In this document: piece by piece, positions 10,602-18,643 of the stretch | Numbering within the stretch: the first letter of the stretch is position 1 | Layout: every line of letters starts with the position of its first letter | Made by a program: the position numbers and the translations under genes | NCBI RefSeq assembly: GCF_963664915.1 | Contig: NZ_OY761810.1 | Coordinates: 2,618,661-2,682,660, forward strand | Length of the DNA stretch: 64,000 bases | Direction of reading: 5' to 3' | Source of the DNA: an uncultured Caproiciproducens sp. | GTDB lineage: Bacteria; Bacillota; Clostridia; Oscillospirales; Acutalibacteraceae | The notes under the pieces: model-generated | Told to the model about the DNA's origin: nothing | The model's input: the letters and a program-made list of their open reading frames with translations, nothing else | Databases searched by the model: none

Positions 10602-11183
10602 TTAGATTTTCCGGCTGCCCGGTTTAACAGGTTCTGAAGCGCCAGCCCTGCATAAAGGACAATTTTCAGGTTCCCAAGACTCTACATCAACGGATATGAC
10701 CGCCTTAAAAGGAACACCGAAATCAATTTTTCCGCCGGTACGGTCAACGACAGAGCCAACTCCGACAACTTCGCCGCCCGCCTCTTTTACGAGATCAATT
10801 ACCTCGCGAACCGAACCGCCGGTTGTTACCACGTCTTCAACAACAAGCACCCTGTCGCCGGGATTCACGGCAAAGCCGCGCCTTAGAACCATTTTGCCGT
10901 CTTCGCCGCGTTCTGTAAAAAAGTTTTCGCAGTGCAGTGCGCGGCTCACTTCATAAGCCATCTGAACCGCCCCCATTGCGGGGCCGATTACAATTTGTAC
11001 CTTATCATTACGATACTGTTCCGCAAGGGCAGCGCAAAGCTCCTCACTGTACTTTGTATTGCGAAAAATTTTAGCACACTGGAGATATTTGTTGCTGTGT
11101 CTGCCTGATGTCAGTTTGAAATGGCCTTCCAGTAAGACACCGGCCTCTTTTAAAATCTCCATTACCCTTTGCTGTGTTATCAT
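10602..11183 (-). CDS. pyrE: Orotate phosphoribosyltransferase
   Basis: PyrE transfers ribose 5-phosphate from PRPP to orotate to form OMP in pyrimidine synthesis. The 193-residue product shows the PRPP-binding loop VLVVEDVVTTGGSV at about residues 112-125, a FKLTSGRHSNKYLQCAK N-terminal segment, and the ERGEDGKMVLRRGF flexible loop. It is first in a unit with radC, uvrB and uvrA rather than with other pyr genes. A promoter lies just upstream. I see no PyrR attenuator in the short leader. Confidence 0.95.
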   Translation of the reverse strand: MITQQRVMEILKEAGVLLEGHFKLTSGRHSNKYLQCAKIFRNTKYSEELCAALAEQYRNDKVQIVIGPAMGAVQMAYEVSRALHCENFFTERGEDGKMVLRRGFAVNPGDRVLVVEDVVTTGGSVREVIDLVKEAGGEVVGVGSVVDRTGGKIDFGVPFKAVISVDVESWEPENCPLCRAGASEPVKPGSRKI

Positions 11184-11216
11184 AATCAGTTCTCCTTATC
11201 GATTGTGTTTCACTCT

Positions 11217-11245
11217 ATTATATACTAAAAAATCTTTTTTGAAAA
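11217..11245 (-). promoter_or_regulatory. Probable promoter for pyrE-radC-uvrBA
   Basis: TATAAT on the minus strand (11217-11222) has a TTTTCA -35 at 11240-11245, 17 bp away. The -10 is about 35 bases before the pyrE start. Confidence 0.5.
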
Positions 11246-11248
11246 GTG

Positions 11249-11277
11249 TTTCGATCTTTTACTGTCCATGATATAAT
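11249..11277 (+). promoter_or_regulatory. Possible promoter for the pseudouridine synthase gene
   Basis: A good TATAAT at 11272-11277 has only a poor -35 (TTTCGA at 11249-11254, 17-bp spacing). The region is shared with the divergent pyrE promoter. Confidence 0.35.
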
Positions 11278-11357
11278 CTTGAAAGACATCTATATTGTTA
11301 ACGTGTTTGTTTATTCCAAATCACAATAAAGCATAAAGTTAGGAGCGGCCTTTCAAT

Positions 11358-12317
11358 ATGAAAGAAATTACCATAGGTATAAATGACGCCGGGCAGCGGC
11401 TGGATAAATTCCTGACGAAATCATACAACAATCTTCCACAGTCCATGATGTATAAGAGCATTCGAAAAAAAGATATTAAATTAAACGGTAAAAGGTGTGA
11501 AATTTCCACCCGGCTGAATGAGGGTGATATTCTTACAATGTACCTGAAAGATGAGTTTTTTCAGCAGGAACAAAAAGAATATGACTTTTTAAAAGCGCCG
11601 AATAAGCTGACTGTCATTTTTGAAGATGAAAACATTATGATTCTTGATAAAAAGCCGGGCTTAATCGTGCACCCGGACGAAAACTATCATTTTGATTCCC
11701 TGATTGCCCGTGTACAGCATTATTTGTATGAAAAAGGAGAATACAATCCCGAAAATGAAACCTCTTTCGCCCCCGCCCTCATCAACCGGATTGACCGAAA
11801 TACCGGCGGAATTGTAATGGCCGCTAAAAACGCCGAAACACTCCGCATCATGAACGAAAAAGTGAAAAAACGTGAAATTGAGAAGCTGTATCTCTGCATT
11901 GTACACGGAAAAATGAACAAAAAAGAGGCTGTACTGGATGGGTTCCTTGAAAAAAACGAAAGCCAGAACCGTGTTTATATCTCACACAGGGCTTCTGACG
12001 ACACAAAATCTATTCAAACACGATACCGTGTTTTAGAGGAACGCGGAAACTACAGTCTGCTTGAAGTAGAACTTCTGACAGGCCGCACACATCAAATCCG
12101 CGCTCACCTTGCTTCCATCGGCCATCCTCTTGCAGGTGACGGAAAATATGGAACCAACGCGATTAATAAGCAAACCGGATTCCCGTATCAGGCGCTATAC
12201 TCTTATAAGTTAAAATTTACATTTGATACAGATGCAGGAATTTTAAATTATCTGAATGGTACGGAGTATGAAGCAAAAGACATCTGGTTTTTAAAAGATT
12301 TTCAAAAATGGGAGTAA
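11358..12317 (+). CDS. RluA-family pseudouridine synthase with S4 domain
   Basis: The 319-residue product has an N-terminal S4 RNA-binding domain (about residues 1-65, with GQRLDKFL) followed by the pseudouridine synthase domain. The family motif is present as NRIDRNTGGIV, where D146 is the expected catalytic Asp (usually HRLDRxTSG), and the LLTGRTHQIRAHLASIGHPLAGD segment is typical. It isomerises specific uridines in rRNA or tRNA; the target (RluC, RluD or RluB-like) cannot be decided here. The AGGAG at 11341-11345 supports the start. It is a single-gene unit ending at a strong terminator. Confidence 0.9.
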   Translation: MKEITIGINDAGQRLDKFLTKSYNNLPQSMMYKSIRKKDIKLNGKRCEISTRLNEGDILTMYLKDEFFQQEQKEYDFLKAPNKLTVIFEDENIMILDKKPGLIVHPDENYHFDSLIARVQHYLYEKGEYNPENETSFAPALINRIDRNTGGIVMAAKNAETLRIMNEKVKKREIEKLYLCIVHGKMNKKEAVLDGFLEKNESQNRVYISHRASDDTKSIQTRYRVLEERGNYSLLEVELLTGRTHQIRAHLASIGHPLAGDGKYGTNAINKQTGFPYQALYSYKLKFTFDTDAGILNYLNGTEYEAKDIWFLKDFQKWE

Positions 12318-12339
12318 TTCATAATCCAACCACATTGAG

Positions 12340-12371
12340 AAAATAGCCGGCGCAAATGCGCCGGCTATTTT
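12340..12371. terminator. Two-way terminator between the pseudouridine synthase gene and hisE
   Basis: A perfect 14-bp stem (AAAATAGCCGGCGC and its complement) with a four-base AAAT loop. It ends at the hisE stop codon and serves both converging transcripts. Confidence 0.88.
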
Positions 12372-12697
12372 CAGCTGTTTTTATTTACTTCATGGAATGT
12401 TTTTAAGTTTCCTGTTTTTTCGCTTCGTTTATCAAGTTCTGTTTTGACATCATCCAGCGAGATGCCTTCGTTGACCATCAACACGGTTAAATGATAAAGT
12501 AAATCTGAAATTTCAGGCACTGTTTCGGAATTATTACCGTTTTTGGCAGCGATGATTACTTCGCTGCACTCTTCTCCGCATTTTTTTAATATTTTATCAA
12601 GCCCTTTTTCAAACAAATAGCAGGTATAAGACCCTTGCGTATGGGTGCCTTTTCTGGTTTGTATCGTGCTGTAAAGTTCCTGCCAGGTGTCATTCAT
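12371..12697 (-). CDS. hisE: Phosphoribosyl-ATP pyrophosphatase
   Basis: HisE hydrolyses phosphoribosyl-ATP to phosphoribosyl-AMP, the second step of histidine synthesis. The 108-residue product contains a [16 protein letters not shown] helix with the acidic metal-binding residues of the MazG-like fold and the [10 protein letters not shown] segment. I start it at 12697, preceded by GGAGGG with normal spacing; an ATG seven codons earlier lacks one. The start overlaps the end of hisI by eight bases, so HisI and HisE are separate coupled proteins rather than the fused HisIE. It is the last gene of the his operon. Confidence 0.95.
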   Translation of the reverse strand: MNDTWQELYSTIQTRKGTHTQGSYTCYLFEKGLDKILKKCGEECSEVIIAAKNGNNSETVPEISDLLYHLTVLMVNEGISLDDVKTELDKRSEKTGNLKTFHEVNKNS

Positions 12698-13046
12698 CGG
12701 TATCCCTCCAGATTTCATTAAAAAAGCAGCTGTGCGCGCCTGTGTGGCAGGCGGGCCCCGTTTGTTTTACAACAGCCAAAAGAGTATCGTCATCGCAGTC
12801 GCCGTGGATGCTTACAATCTTTTGCAAATGTCCCGAGGTTGCCCCTTTGTTCCAAAGTTCTTTGCGGGAACGGCTGTAAAACCACGTATATCCGGTCTCT
12901 AGCGTTTTTTTCATGGATTCACGATTCATATAAGCAAGCATCAAGACCTCATTTGTCTTGTACTCCTGAATAATTACAGGAAGCAAATCGGATTTTTGAA
13001 AGAATTCATCTATAAAGGTATTACCATTTACACTAATGTTGCTCAT
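12690..13046 (-). CDS. hisI: Phosphoribosyl-AMP cyclohydrolase
   Basis: HisI opens the adenine ring of phosphoribosyl-AMP, the third step of the pathway. The 118-residue product has the family segments [11 protein letters not shown] and the metal-binding region [10 protein letters not shown] followed by [12 protein letters not shown], with the conserved Asp and Cys residues. Its start overlaps hisA by 14 bases. In the usual order hisF would stand between hisA and hisI; here hisI follows hisA directly. Confidence 0.96.
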   Translation of the reverse strand: MSNISVNGNTFIDEFFQKSDLLPVIIQEYKTNEVLMLAYMNRESMKKTLETGYTWFYSRSRKELWNKGATSGHLQKIVSIHGDCDDDTLLAVVKQTGPACHTGAHSCFFNEIWRDTDE

Positions 13047-13770
13047 TCATTTCTACCTCACTGCATAATTTAATTGCCGCGCTCAGTTCCAATGCTCCGG
13101 TGTAAAGAGATTTGCCGCAAATGGCTCCATACAGGTCTAATTCAAGTAAATTTGCAATATCTTCAAGATTACTGACGCCGCCGCTCGCAATAATATCACA
13201 CGAAACTGCATTGTTCAGGCTATTAAGCATTTTCAAACTCGGGCCGGTTAATGTTCCATCGCGGGAAATGTCCGTAAAGATAATATGCTTTACGCCATAC
13301 TGTTCCATCTGCTTTGCCAGTTCAATATAATCCACCGATGATGTTTCGGTCCAGCCCTGTGCGGCAACCTTTCCATTTAAGGCATCAATACCAACCGCTA
13401 TCCTGTTTCCATACTTTTGTACGGATTCTTTTACAAGAACGGGATTATTCAGCGCGGCCGAACCAAGAATCACTCTTGAAACACCGTTTGAAATATAAAA
13501 ATCAATGGTTTCTATATTTCGAATACCGCCGCCAATTTCCACCTTTAAATTGCAGTTATGCAGCACATTCAAAATCAATTCCGAGTTGACAGGTACCGAA
13601 GCCTTTGCACCGTTCAAATCGACTACATGGAGCCATTTTGCACCCGCGGTTTCAAAAATCGCGGCAGTATTCACTGCGTTTTCGGCAACTTTATGCGCCG
13701 TGGCGTAGTCGCCTTTTACAAGACGTACACATTCGCCGTCTATTATATCAATTGCAGGCAGAATAATCAT
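13033..13770 (-). CDS. hisA: ProFAR isomerase
   Basis: HisA isomerises the aminoaldose ProFAR to the aminoketose PRFAR. The 245-residue TIM barrel starts [17 protein letters not shown], where Asp8 is a catalytic residue. The second catalytic Asp lies in [13 protein letters not shown], the segment that separates HisA from HisF. Phosphate-binding motifs GGGIR and ASGGV are present. The length is normal, so this is not a HisA-HisF fusion. It begins 21 bases after hisB; a hisH gene would normally sit between them. Confidence 0.96.
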   Translation of the reverse strand: MIILPAIDIIDGECVRLVKGDYATAHKVAENAVNTAAIFETAGAKWLHVVDLNGAKASVPVNSELILNVLHNCNLKVEIGGGIRNIETIDFYISNGVSRVILGSAALNNPVLVKESVQKYGNRIAVGIDALNGKVAAQGWTETSSVDYIELAKQMEQYGVKHIIFTDISRDGTLTGPSLKMLNSLNNAVSCDIIASGGVSNLEDIANLLELDLYGAICGKSLYTGALELSAAIKLCSEVEMNEQH

Positions 13771-13791
13771 GGCCCGCCTCCTATGAAAAGA

Positions 13792-14367
13792 TTACAAGGA
13801 ACCCTTGGTTGAAAGCACACCGGCAGAAGTTTCAGCTACCGCCAAACGCATTGCATGCCCGACCGCCTTAAACATTGCCTCTATTTCATGATGCGCATTT
13901 ACTCCATACTCAATACGGGTGTGTAAAGTGATACCTGCATTGAATGCAAAAGCACGCATGAATTCTTCTGTCAGGCAGGTATCATATTCACCGATCCGCT
14001 CCTGCTTGAAATCCGCCTGGAAAAGAAGATAGGGTCTTCCGCTGATATCGACAGAAGCAAAAGCAAGCGCTTCATCCATGGGTACAAAAAAAGATCCAAA
14101 GCGGGAGATACCCGACTTGTCGCCGAGGGCTTCGGCAAAAGCCTTGCCCAATACAATCCCAACATCTTCAACAGTATGATGGCCGTCGACCTGTAAATCA
14201 CCCACAGCTTTCACGCTTAGTCCAAAGCCACCATGCACTGCAAAGGCATTGAGCATATGATCAAAAAAGCCAATTCCTGTAGAAATATCCGTTTCACCGC
14301 CATCGAGAAAAAGAGAAATGCTGATATCCGTTTCTTTCGTCTTACGATTCTGTACTGACGTTCTCAT
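13792..14367 (-). CDS. hisB: Imidazoleglycerol-phosphate dehydratase
   Basis: HisB dehydrates imidazoleglycerol phosphate to imidazoleacetol phosphate. The 191-residue product is the single-function form without a phosphatase domain. The two manganese-binding motifs are visible: FFDHMLNAFAVHG with DGHHTVEDVG, and a later NAHHEIEAMFKAVGHA. The start at 14367 follows AAAGGGTGG at good spacing and gives the typical MRTSVQNRKTKETDI opening; an ATG 12 codons upstream lies inside hisC and lacks a ribosome site. Confidence 0.96.
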   Translation of the reverse strand: MRTSVQNRKTKETDISISLFLDGGETDISTGIGFFDHMLNAFAVHGGFGLSVKAVGDLQVDGHHTVEDVGIVLGKAFAEALGDKSGISRFGSFFVPMDEALAFASVDISGRPYLLFQADFKQERIGEYDTCLTEEFMRAFAFNAGITLHTRIEYGVNAHHEIEAMFKAVGHAMRLAVAETSAGVLSTKGSL

Positions 14368-14383
14368 GTGACCACCCTTTCTC

Positions 14384-15436
14384 TTATTGAATGGCTGTTT
14401 CAAATACTTTTACAAATTCCTTGTTTTCTTCCATAGTTCCGGCTGTCACTCGAAGGAAATCACCCATAAACCGGACAGCAATGCCCGATTTCAGCAATGC
14501 AAGGTATATTTCTTCCGCTTGCGATATGCGAATAAAAACGAAATTTGTCACCGTCGGATAAACATGCATTCTTTCCTTATTGCATTTTTCAACGCGGCTC
14601 ATTTCTAAATACAGCATGTTTCTGGAATTAATCATCTCATTAATAGCAGAATGAATCAACGTTGGCTCATTTAAAATGATAGAACCGATTTTCTGAGTAA
14701 GGGAATTTACATTATACGGTGATTTAACAGCTTTTAATGCATTGGTCAGGGCTAAATTTGCAACCGCGAAACCAAGCCGAATACCGGCCATTCCAAAGGC
14801 TTTTGAGCAGGTTCTTAAAATCATCAGATTGTCATATTTCTCCACTTCATTGAGAAGTGACTGATCCCAAAAATCCATATACGCTTCATCAAGAACCACC
14901 AGTGCACGGACCGACGTAACCAGACGCCTGACCTCCTCTTTTTGAAGACCGAGCGAAGTCGGATTACACGGATTGGAAAACAGAATCAAGTTTACATCAT
15001 TCGTATTGGCAAGGGCAATCAGCTTATCTACGTCTATCGTCATGTTCGGACTTTTTTGATACACAATGCTTTTTGCCTCAACGATCGAAGAATAAAAATG
15101 ATACATGGAAAAATCCGGGGACACCGTCAGCATGGCGTCTCCCTTCATCAAAAAGGCATTGCAAATGACGGATATCAGCTCATCAGAACCGTTTCCGGCC
15201 GTAACATGTTCGGGATTGACCTGATAATATTCTGCAAAGCTTTTACAAAGCTCGGATGCAAGCGAATCGGGATAACGGTTATAAGGAGTAAACACTGCTG
15301 ATTCCATAATCTTCAATGCAATCCGGTTTGGAATCGGCTGAAAGGATTCATTTGCGTCCAGCCGGATCGGATAACTTCCTTTAATCGGGTCATACGGCCG
15401 CAAATCTTTGATTTTTTCATTTAGCTCGTACGACAT
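14384..15436 (-). CDS. hisC: Histidinol-phosphate aminotransferase
   Basis: HisC is a PLP-dependent class II aminotransferase making histidinol phosphate from imidazoleacetol phosphate. The 350-residue product has DANES near the N-terminus, the cofactor-contacting GNGSDELI, the SNPCNPT motif, the DEAYMDF pair, and the PLP Lys at about residue 212 in TCSKAFGMAGIRLG. It begins one base after hisD and continues into hisB. Broad activity on aromatic amino acids is possible in this family, but the operon context supports histidine. Confidence 0.95.
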   Translation of the reverse strand: MSYELNEKIKDLRPYDPIKGSYPIRLDANESFQPIPNRIALKIMESAVFTPYNRYPDSLASELCKSFAEYYQVNPEHVTAGNGSDELISVICNAFLMKGDAMLTVSPDFSMYHFYSSIVEAKSIVYQKSPNMTIDVDKLIALANTNDVNLILFSNPCNPTSLGLQKEEVRRLVTSVRALVVLDEAYMDFWDQSLLNEVEKYDNLMILRTCSKAFGMAGIRLGFAVANLALTNALKAVKSPYNVNSLTQKIGSIILNEPTLIHSAINEMINSRNMLYLEMSRVEKCNKERMHVYPTVTNFVFIRISQAEEIYLALLKSGIAVRFMGDFLRVTAGTMEENKEFVKVFETAIQ

Positions 15437-15437
15437 A

Positions 15438-16721
15438 TCAGCGCCTCACTTTAATCGAATTTGCATGAGCGGTCAATCCCTCGGTTTCCGCAAGCTTGAT
15501 GATATCTTTCCGCGCTGATTTCAGCGCATCTTCCGTATAATAAATAAAACTGGATTTTTTAATAAAACTGTCTACCGAGAGCGGTGAGAAAAAGCGAGCC
15601 GTCCCGCTTGTCGGCAATACATGGTTCGGGCCAGCGAAATAATCTCCCAGCGGCTCCGGTGAATAATTCCCCAAAAAGACAGAACCCGCATTGTCGATTT
15701 TTCCAATAAACTCCATTGGATTCGCTACGCACACCTCAAGATGCTCGGGGGCCAGTTCATTTGCAAACACGACGGCTTCATCCATGCTTTGGCAGACAAT
15801 CACCGCACCAAAACGGTCAAGTGACCGGGTTATAATTTCTTTGCGCGAAAGCCCCGGCATTTGCTCGTAAATCTGAGCAACCGTCTGCTCTGCGATTTCT
15901 TCCGAAGTAGTTAATAAGATTGCGGAAGCGAGCACGTCATGCTCCGCCTGTGACATCAAATCAGCCGCCAGAAATTCAGGATTCGCCGTTTCATCGGCTA
16001 TAATCAAAATTTCACTCGGACCGGCAATCATATCGATGTCGACTATCCCATAAAGATGCTTCTTTGCAGTGGCGACATAAATATTTCCTGGGCCAACAAT
16101 TTTATCGACTTTAGGAATGGTTTCCGTGCCAATGGCAAGCGCTGCAACCGCCTGTGCCCCACCGACCAGAAAAACGCGGTCAACCCCAGCGGTAAGTGCC
16201 GCCGCCATAATATCCGGGTTGGGCTTTCCGTCTTTTCCCGGAGGGGTAACCATGATAATTTCACCAACGCCTGCGATCTTAGCCGGAATCGCGTTCATAA
16301 GGACGGACGACGGATAGGCGGCTGTGCCACCCGGAACATAAATTCCAACTTTGGAAAGGCCGCGGATACGCTGACCCATCATCACGCCGTTTTCATTGGT
16401 ATTGAGCCAGCTCTGCTGTTTTTGCCGGGAATGAAAATCTTGTATATTCGCCGCGGCACGATTAAGCGCCGCTATAAAATCAGGTTCGCATCGATTTGCA
16501 AGCCGCTGCATTTCCGAAATAGATATCTCTATTTGATCGGGTAAGCCGCCGTCAAATTTCAGGGTATATTCCCTAACCGCTTGATCACCATGATGGCGGA
16601 CATTTTCAATAATGTCCGTGACAGCTGCTTCCACTTGCCGATTTGATTCTTCACTGCGCAATTTCAGCTTGCTGATAAAATCACGGCCGAAATTTCCGCC
16701 TTTTTTTACAACTTGTATCAT
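15438..16721 (-). CDS. hisD: Histidinol dehydrogenase
   Basis: HisD carries out the last two steps, oxidising histidinol to histidine with two NAD. The 427-residue product matches the family length. Visible are VPGGTAAYPSSVLMNAIPA, the VDKIVGPGNIYVATAK segment, the MIAGPSEILI region, and the catalytic Glu-His pair in ELAPEHLE. It overlaps the end of hisG by four bases (ATGA) and abuts hisC. Confidence 0.97.
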   Translation of the reverse strand: MIQVVKKGGNFGRDFISKLKLRSEESNRQVEAAVTDIIENVRHHGDQAVREYTLKFDGGLPDQIEISISEMQRLANRCEPDFIAALNRAAANIQDFHSRQKQQSWLNTNENGVMMGQRIRGLSKVGIYVPGGTAAYPSSVLMNAIPAKIAGVGEIIMVTPPGKDGKPNPDIMAAALTAGVDRVFLVGGAQAVAALAIGTETIPKVDKIVGPGNIYVATAKKHLYGIVDIDMIAGPSEILIIADETANPEFLAADLMSQAEHDVLASAILLTTSEEIAEQTVAQIYEQMPGLSRKEIITRSLDRFGAVIVCQSMDEAVVFANELAPEHLEVCVANPMEFIGKIDNAGSVFLGNYSPEPLGDYFAGPNHVLPTSGTARFFSPLSVDSFIKKSSFIYYTEDALKSARKDIIKLAETEGLTAHANSIKVRR

Positions 16722-17356
16722 GATGTTTCCTCCTTTGCCCGTTCCATCAGCTCCGTAAGACTTTCTATCTCCGTTTTCCGGATTTTCAGACTGGCCGCAT
16801 TGACAATGAGCCTTGCGGAAATATTACAGATGCTCTCAATCACTTCCAGACCGTTTTCCTTTAAAGTGGAGCCCGTCTCAACAATATCCACAATCGCGTC
16901 GGAAAGGCCTAAAAGCGGCGCCAGCTCAACGGAGCCTTCAATTTTTATGATTCTAATATCCATGGCCTTGCTTTCAAAATAATTTCGAGCAATATTCGGA
17001 TATTTGGTAGCGATGGTTTTGGACGAATAACCGCTGAAAAAATCTTTGTCCTTCGGGCCGGCAAGCGCGAATTTACACGTGCCAAAACCCAAATCAAGCA
17101 CTTCATAAAAACCGCTGCCCTGTTCCATAATCGTATCTTTGCCAACGACGCCCAGATCGCAAACACCATGTTCAACATAAGTAATGACGTCCGCAGCTTT
17201 CGCGAGAACAACCTCAAATTGATTATTTCCGACCGGCAAGATCAGCTTGCGCCCTTTATTCCTGACGGCGGTGCAGTCAATGCCAATTTTTTCAAACAGT
17301 GCAATTGTATTATTTTCAAGTCTGCCCTTTGTAAGAGCGATTCTAAGTGGTTTCAT
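16718..17356 (-). CDS. hisG: ATP phosphoribosyltransferase catalytic subunit, short form
   Basis: HisG condenses ATP with PRPP, the first and feedback-controlled step. The 212-residue product is the short form without the C-terminal regulatory ACT-like domain, so it needs HisZ, which is encoded immediately upstream. Motifs include the N-terminal IALTKGRLE, the GVCDLGVVGKDT segment, and the PRPP loop in DIVETGSTLKENGL. The ATG at 17356 is preferred because AGGA lies nine bases before it. An in-frame TTG three codons upstream has no proper spacing. Confidence 0.95.
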   Translation of the reverse strand: MKPLRIALTKGRLENNTIALFEKIGIDCTAVRNKGRKLILPVGNNQFEVVLAKAADVITYVEHGVCDLGVVGKDTIMEQGSGFYEVLDLGFGTCKFALAGPKDKDFFSGYSSKTIATKYPNIARNYFESKAMDIRIIKIEGSVELAPLLGLSDAIVDIVETGSTLKENGLEVIESICNISARLIVNAASLKIRKTEIESLTELMERAKEETS

Positions 17357-17367
17357 TTCTACCAATC

Positions 17368-18564
17368 CTATGTCAGATTTATTGTCTCAATGATCTTTCC
17401 AATAAAATCAACACGCCTGATTCCGCGTGTTTTAGCGTATTCCAGCGCCTCCGCTTCGGTTTCAAAGATGCTGTTCTCGCATTTAAGGCCTTTTTCAACA
17501 AGTGCGGAAGCATAGTTTAGTGCTTTCATTTCAAATCCGGATTGGCCATGAACCAAAACATCCGCCGGAAGTACAGCACAAAGTTTCCCCCGTTCCAGCA
17601 GAATCTTTGAAATCGCATCTACATTAATGGCGAATCCAATAGCCGGCATTGGAAAGTCAAAACATCCCAGCAGATTGTCATATCGTCCGCCGAGAAGCAC
17701 GGCATCGCCGAAATTTTCCACATATGCACTAAAAACAATATTGGTATAATAATCATTGCGCTGGACTAGACCCAAATCAATAATCATCTTTTCATTCAGA
17801 CCCCGTTGGCTTAATGAACGGTAAAGTTCATGCAGATACTCCAGCATACGGCTGGATTGATCATCGGAGCAAAACGGTTCCGCACGTTCAAAGACTTCTT
17901 CTCCGCCGAAAAGCCGTGGAAGCGTACGCATTGCTGTTACCTGCTGAGATTCACCAACTGCATCGAGAATGGAATTAAGTGAAGCATAATTTTTTGATTC
18001 AATCGCGCGGCGAATGTCCTCACGCAAATCATCCGAAATGGGAAGCTGTTCGGCAAGAGCGCGGAAAAGACCTGCGTGACCCAATTCAAAGCGAAAATCA
18101 GGAACACATTTGCTTAAGGCTTCGATTGCCGTAACAATCACTTCAAGGTCGGCGCGCATCCCGTCCGCTCCGAGAAGTTCAATTCCAGTTTGGACGGTTT
18201 CGTCGCTGCGGCCAGTCAGCGCCGGATTATTGCGGTAAATCGGCTGAGTGTAAAAAAGCCTGATCGGTTTTGGCAGACCCTGCAATCTTGTCGCGGCCAA
18301 ACGCGCAATCGGCATTGTTGAGTCAGGGCGCATAACAATCAGTCTTCCGCGATGGTCAGACATCTTATACATGACCTCTTGCCCGATTCCGGAAAAATTC
18401 GGATCAAACACGTCGTAGAACTCTAATCCGGGAGTAACCACTTCATTGAAACCTCGGGAAGAAAAAACATCAGTAAGTGTTGTTTCCACATATCTGCGAA
18501 CCAAACACTCTTCAAAAAGCAGGTCCTTGGTTCCCTCCGGAGTAATTTTGTTATATTTTTTCAT
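17368..18564 (-). CDS. hisZ: ATP phosphoribosyltransferase regulatory subunit
   Basis: HisZ resembles the catalytic core of histidyl-tRNA synthetase but lacks aminoacylation activity. It binds short HisG and confers histidine feedback. The 398-residue product shows class II synthetase-like segments (TPEGTKDLL, MRPDSTMPIARLAATRL, FYTQPIYRN) and GGRYDNLLGCF, but no C-terminal anticodon-binding domain of normal size, and it is adjacent to hisG. It is first in the his operon, just behind the promoter and dyad at about 18596-18643. A true HisRS is much less likely in this setting. Confidence 0.93.
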   Translation of the reverse strand: MKKYNKITPEGTKDLLFEECLVRRYVETTLTDVFSSRGFNEVVTPGLEFYDVFDPNFSGIGQEVMYKMSDHRGRLIVMRPDSTMPIARLAATRLQGLPKPIRLFYTQPIYRNNPALTGRSDETVQTGIELLGADGMRADLEVIVTAIEALSKCVPDFRFELGHAGLFRALAEQLPISDDLREDIRRAIESKNYASLNSILDAVGESQQVTAMRTLPRLFGGEEVFERAEPFCSDDQSSRMLEYLHELYRSLSQRGLNEKMIIDLGLVQRNDYYTNIVFSAYVENFGDAVLLGGRYDNLLGCFDFPMPAIGFAINVDAISKILLERGKLCAVLPADVLVHGQSGFEMKALNYASALVEKGLKCENSIFETEAEALEYAKTRGIRRVDFIGKIIETINLT

Positions 18565-18595
18565 TGAATCTGCTCCTATATATCCTGTCTGGTAA

Positions 18596-18629
18596 ACACT
18601 TTAGTGTGCTACTATAATATCACGCTAAA
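18596..18629 (-). promoter_or_regulatory. Candidate repressor operator over the his promoter
   Basis: TTTAGTGTG at 18600-18608 and CACGCTAAA at 18621-18629 form a near-perfect inverted repeat spanning the -10. A third half-site overlaps it, making the shorter dyad ACACTTTAGTGT at 18596-18607. The position would block RNA polymerase. A TrpR-like YerC/HisR protein is proposed as histidine repressor in Firmicutes; linking this site to it is inference. Confidence 0.5.
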
Positions 18630-18643
18630 CTATAAATTGTCAA
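18614..18643 (-). promoter_or_regulatory. SigA-type promoter of the his operon
   Basis: On the minus strand a consensus TTGACA (18638-18643) and TATTAT (18614-18619) are 18 bp apart. The -35 directly adjoins the polC stop codon, so the his operon has its own start rather than relying only on read-through from polC. Confidence 0.75.

Noticed and set aside
12318..18600. hisH or hisF hidden as a fusion or in another frame of the his operon
   Set aside because: All gaps are too short, and hisA, hisB and hisI have normal lengths; no glutaminase or HisF motif appears in any frame.
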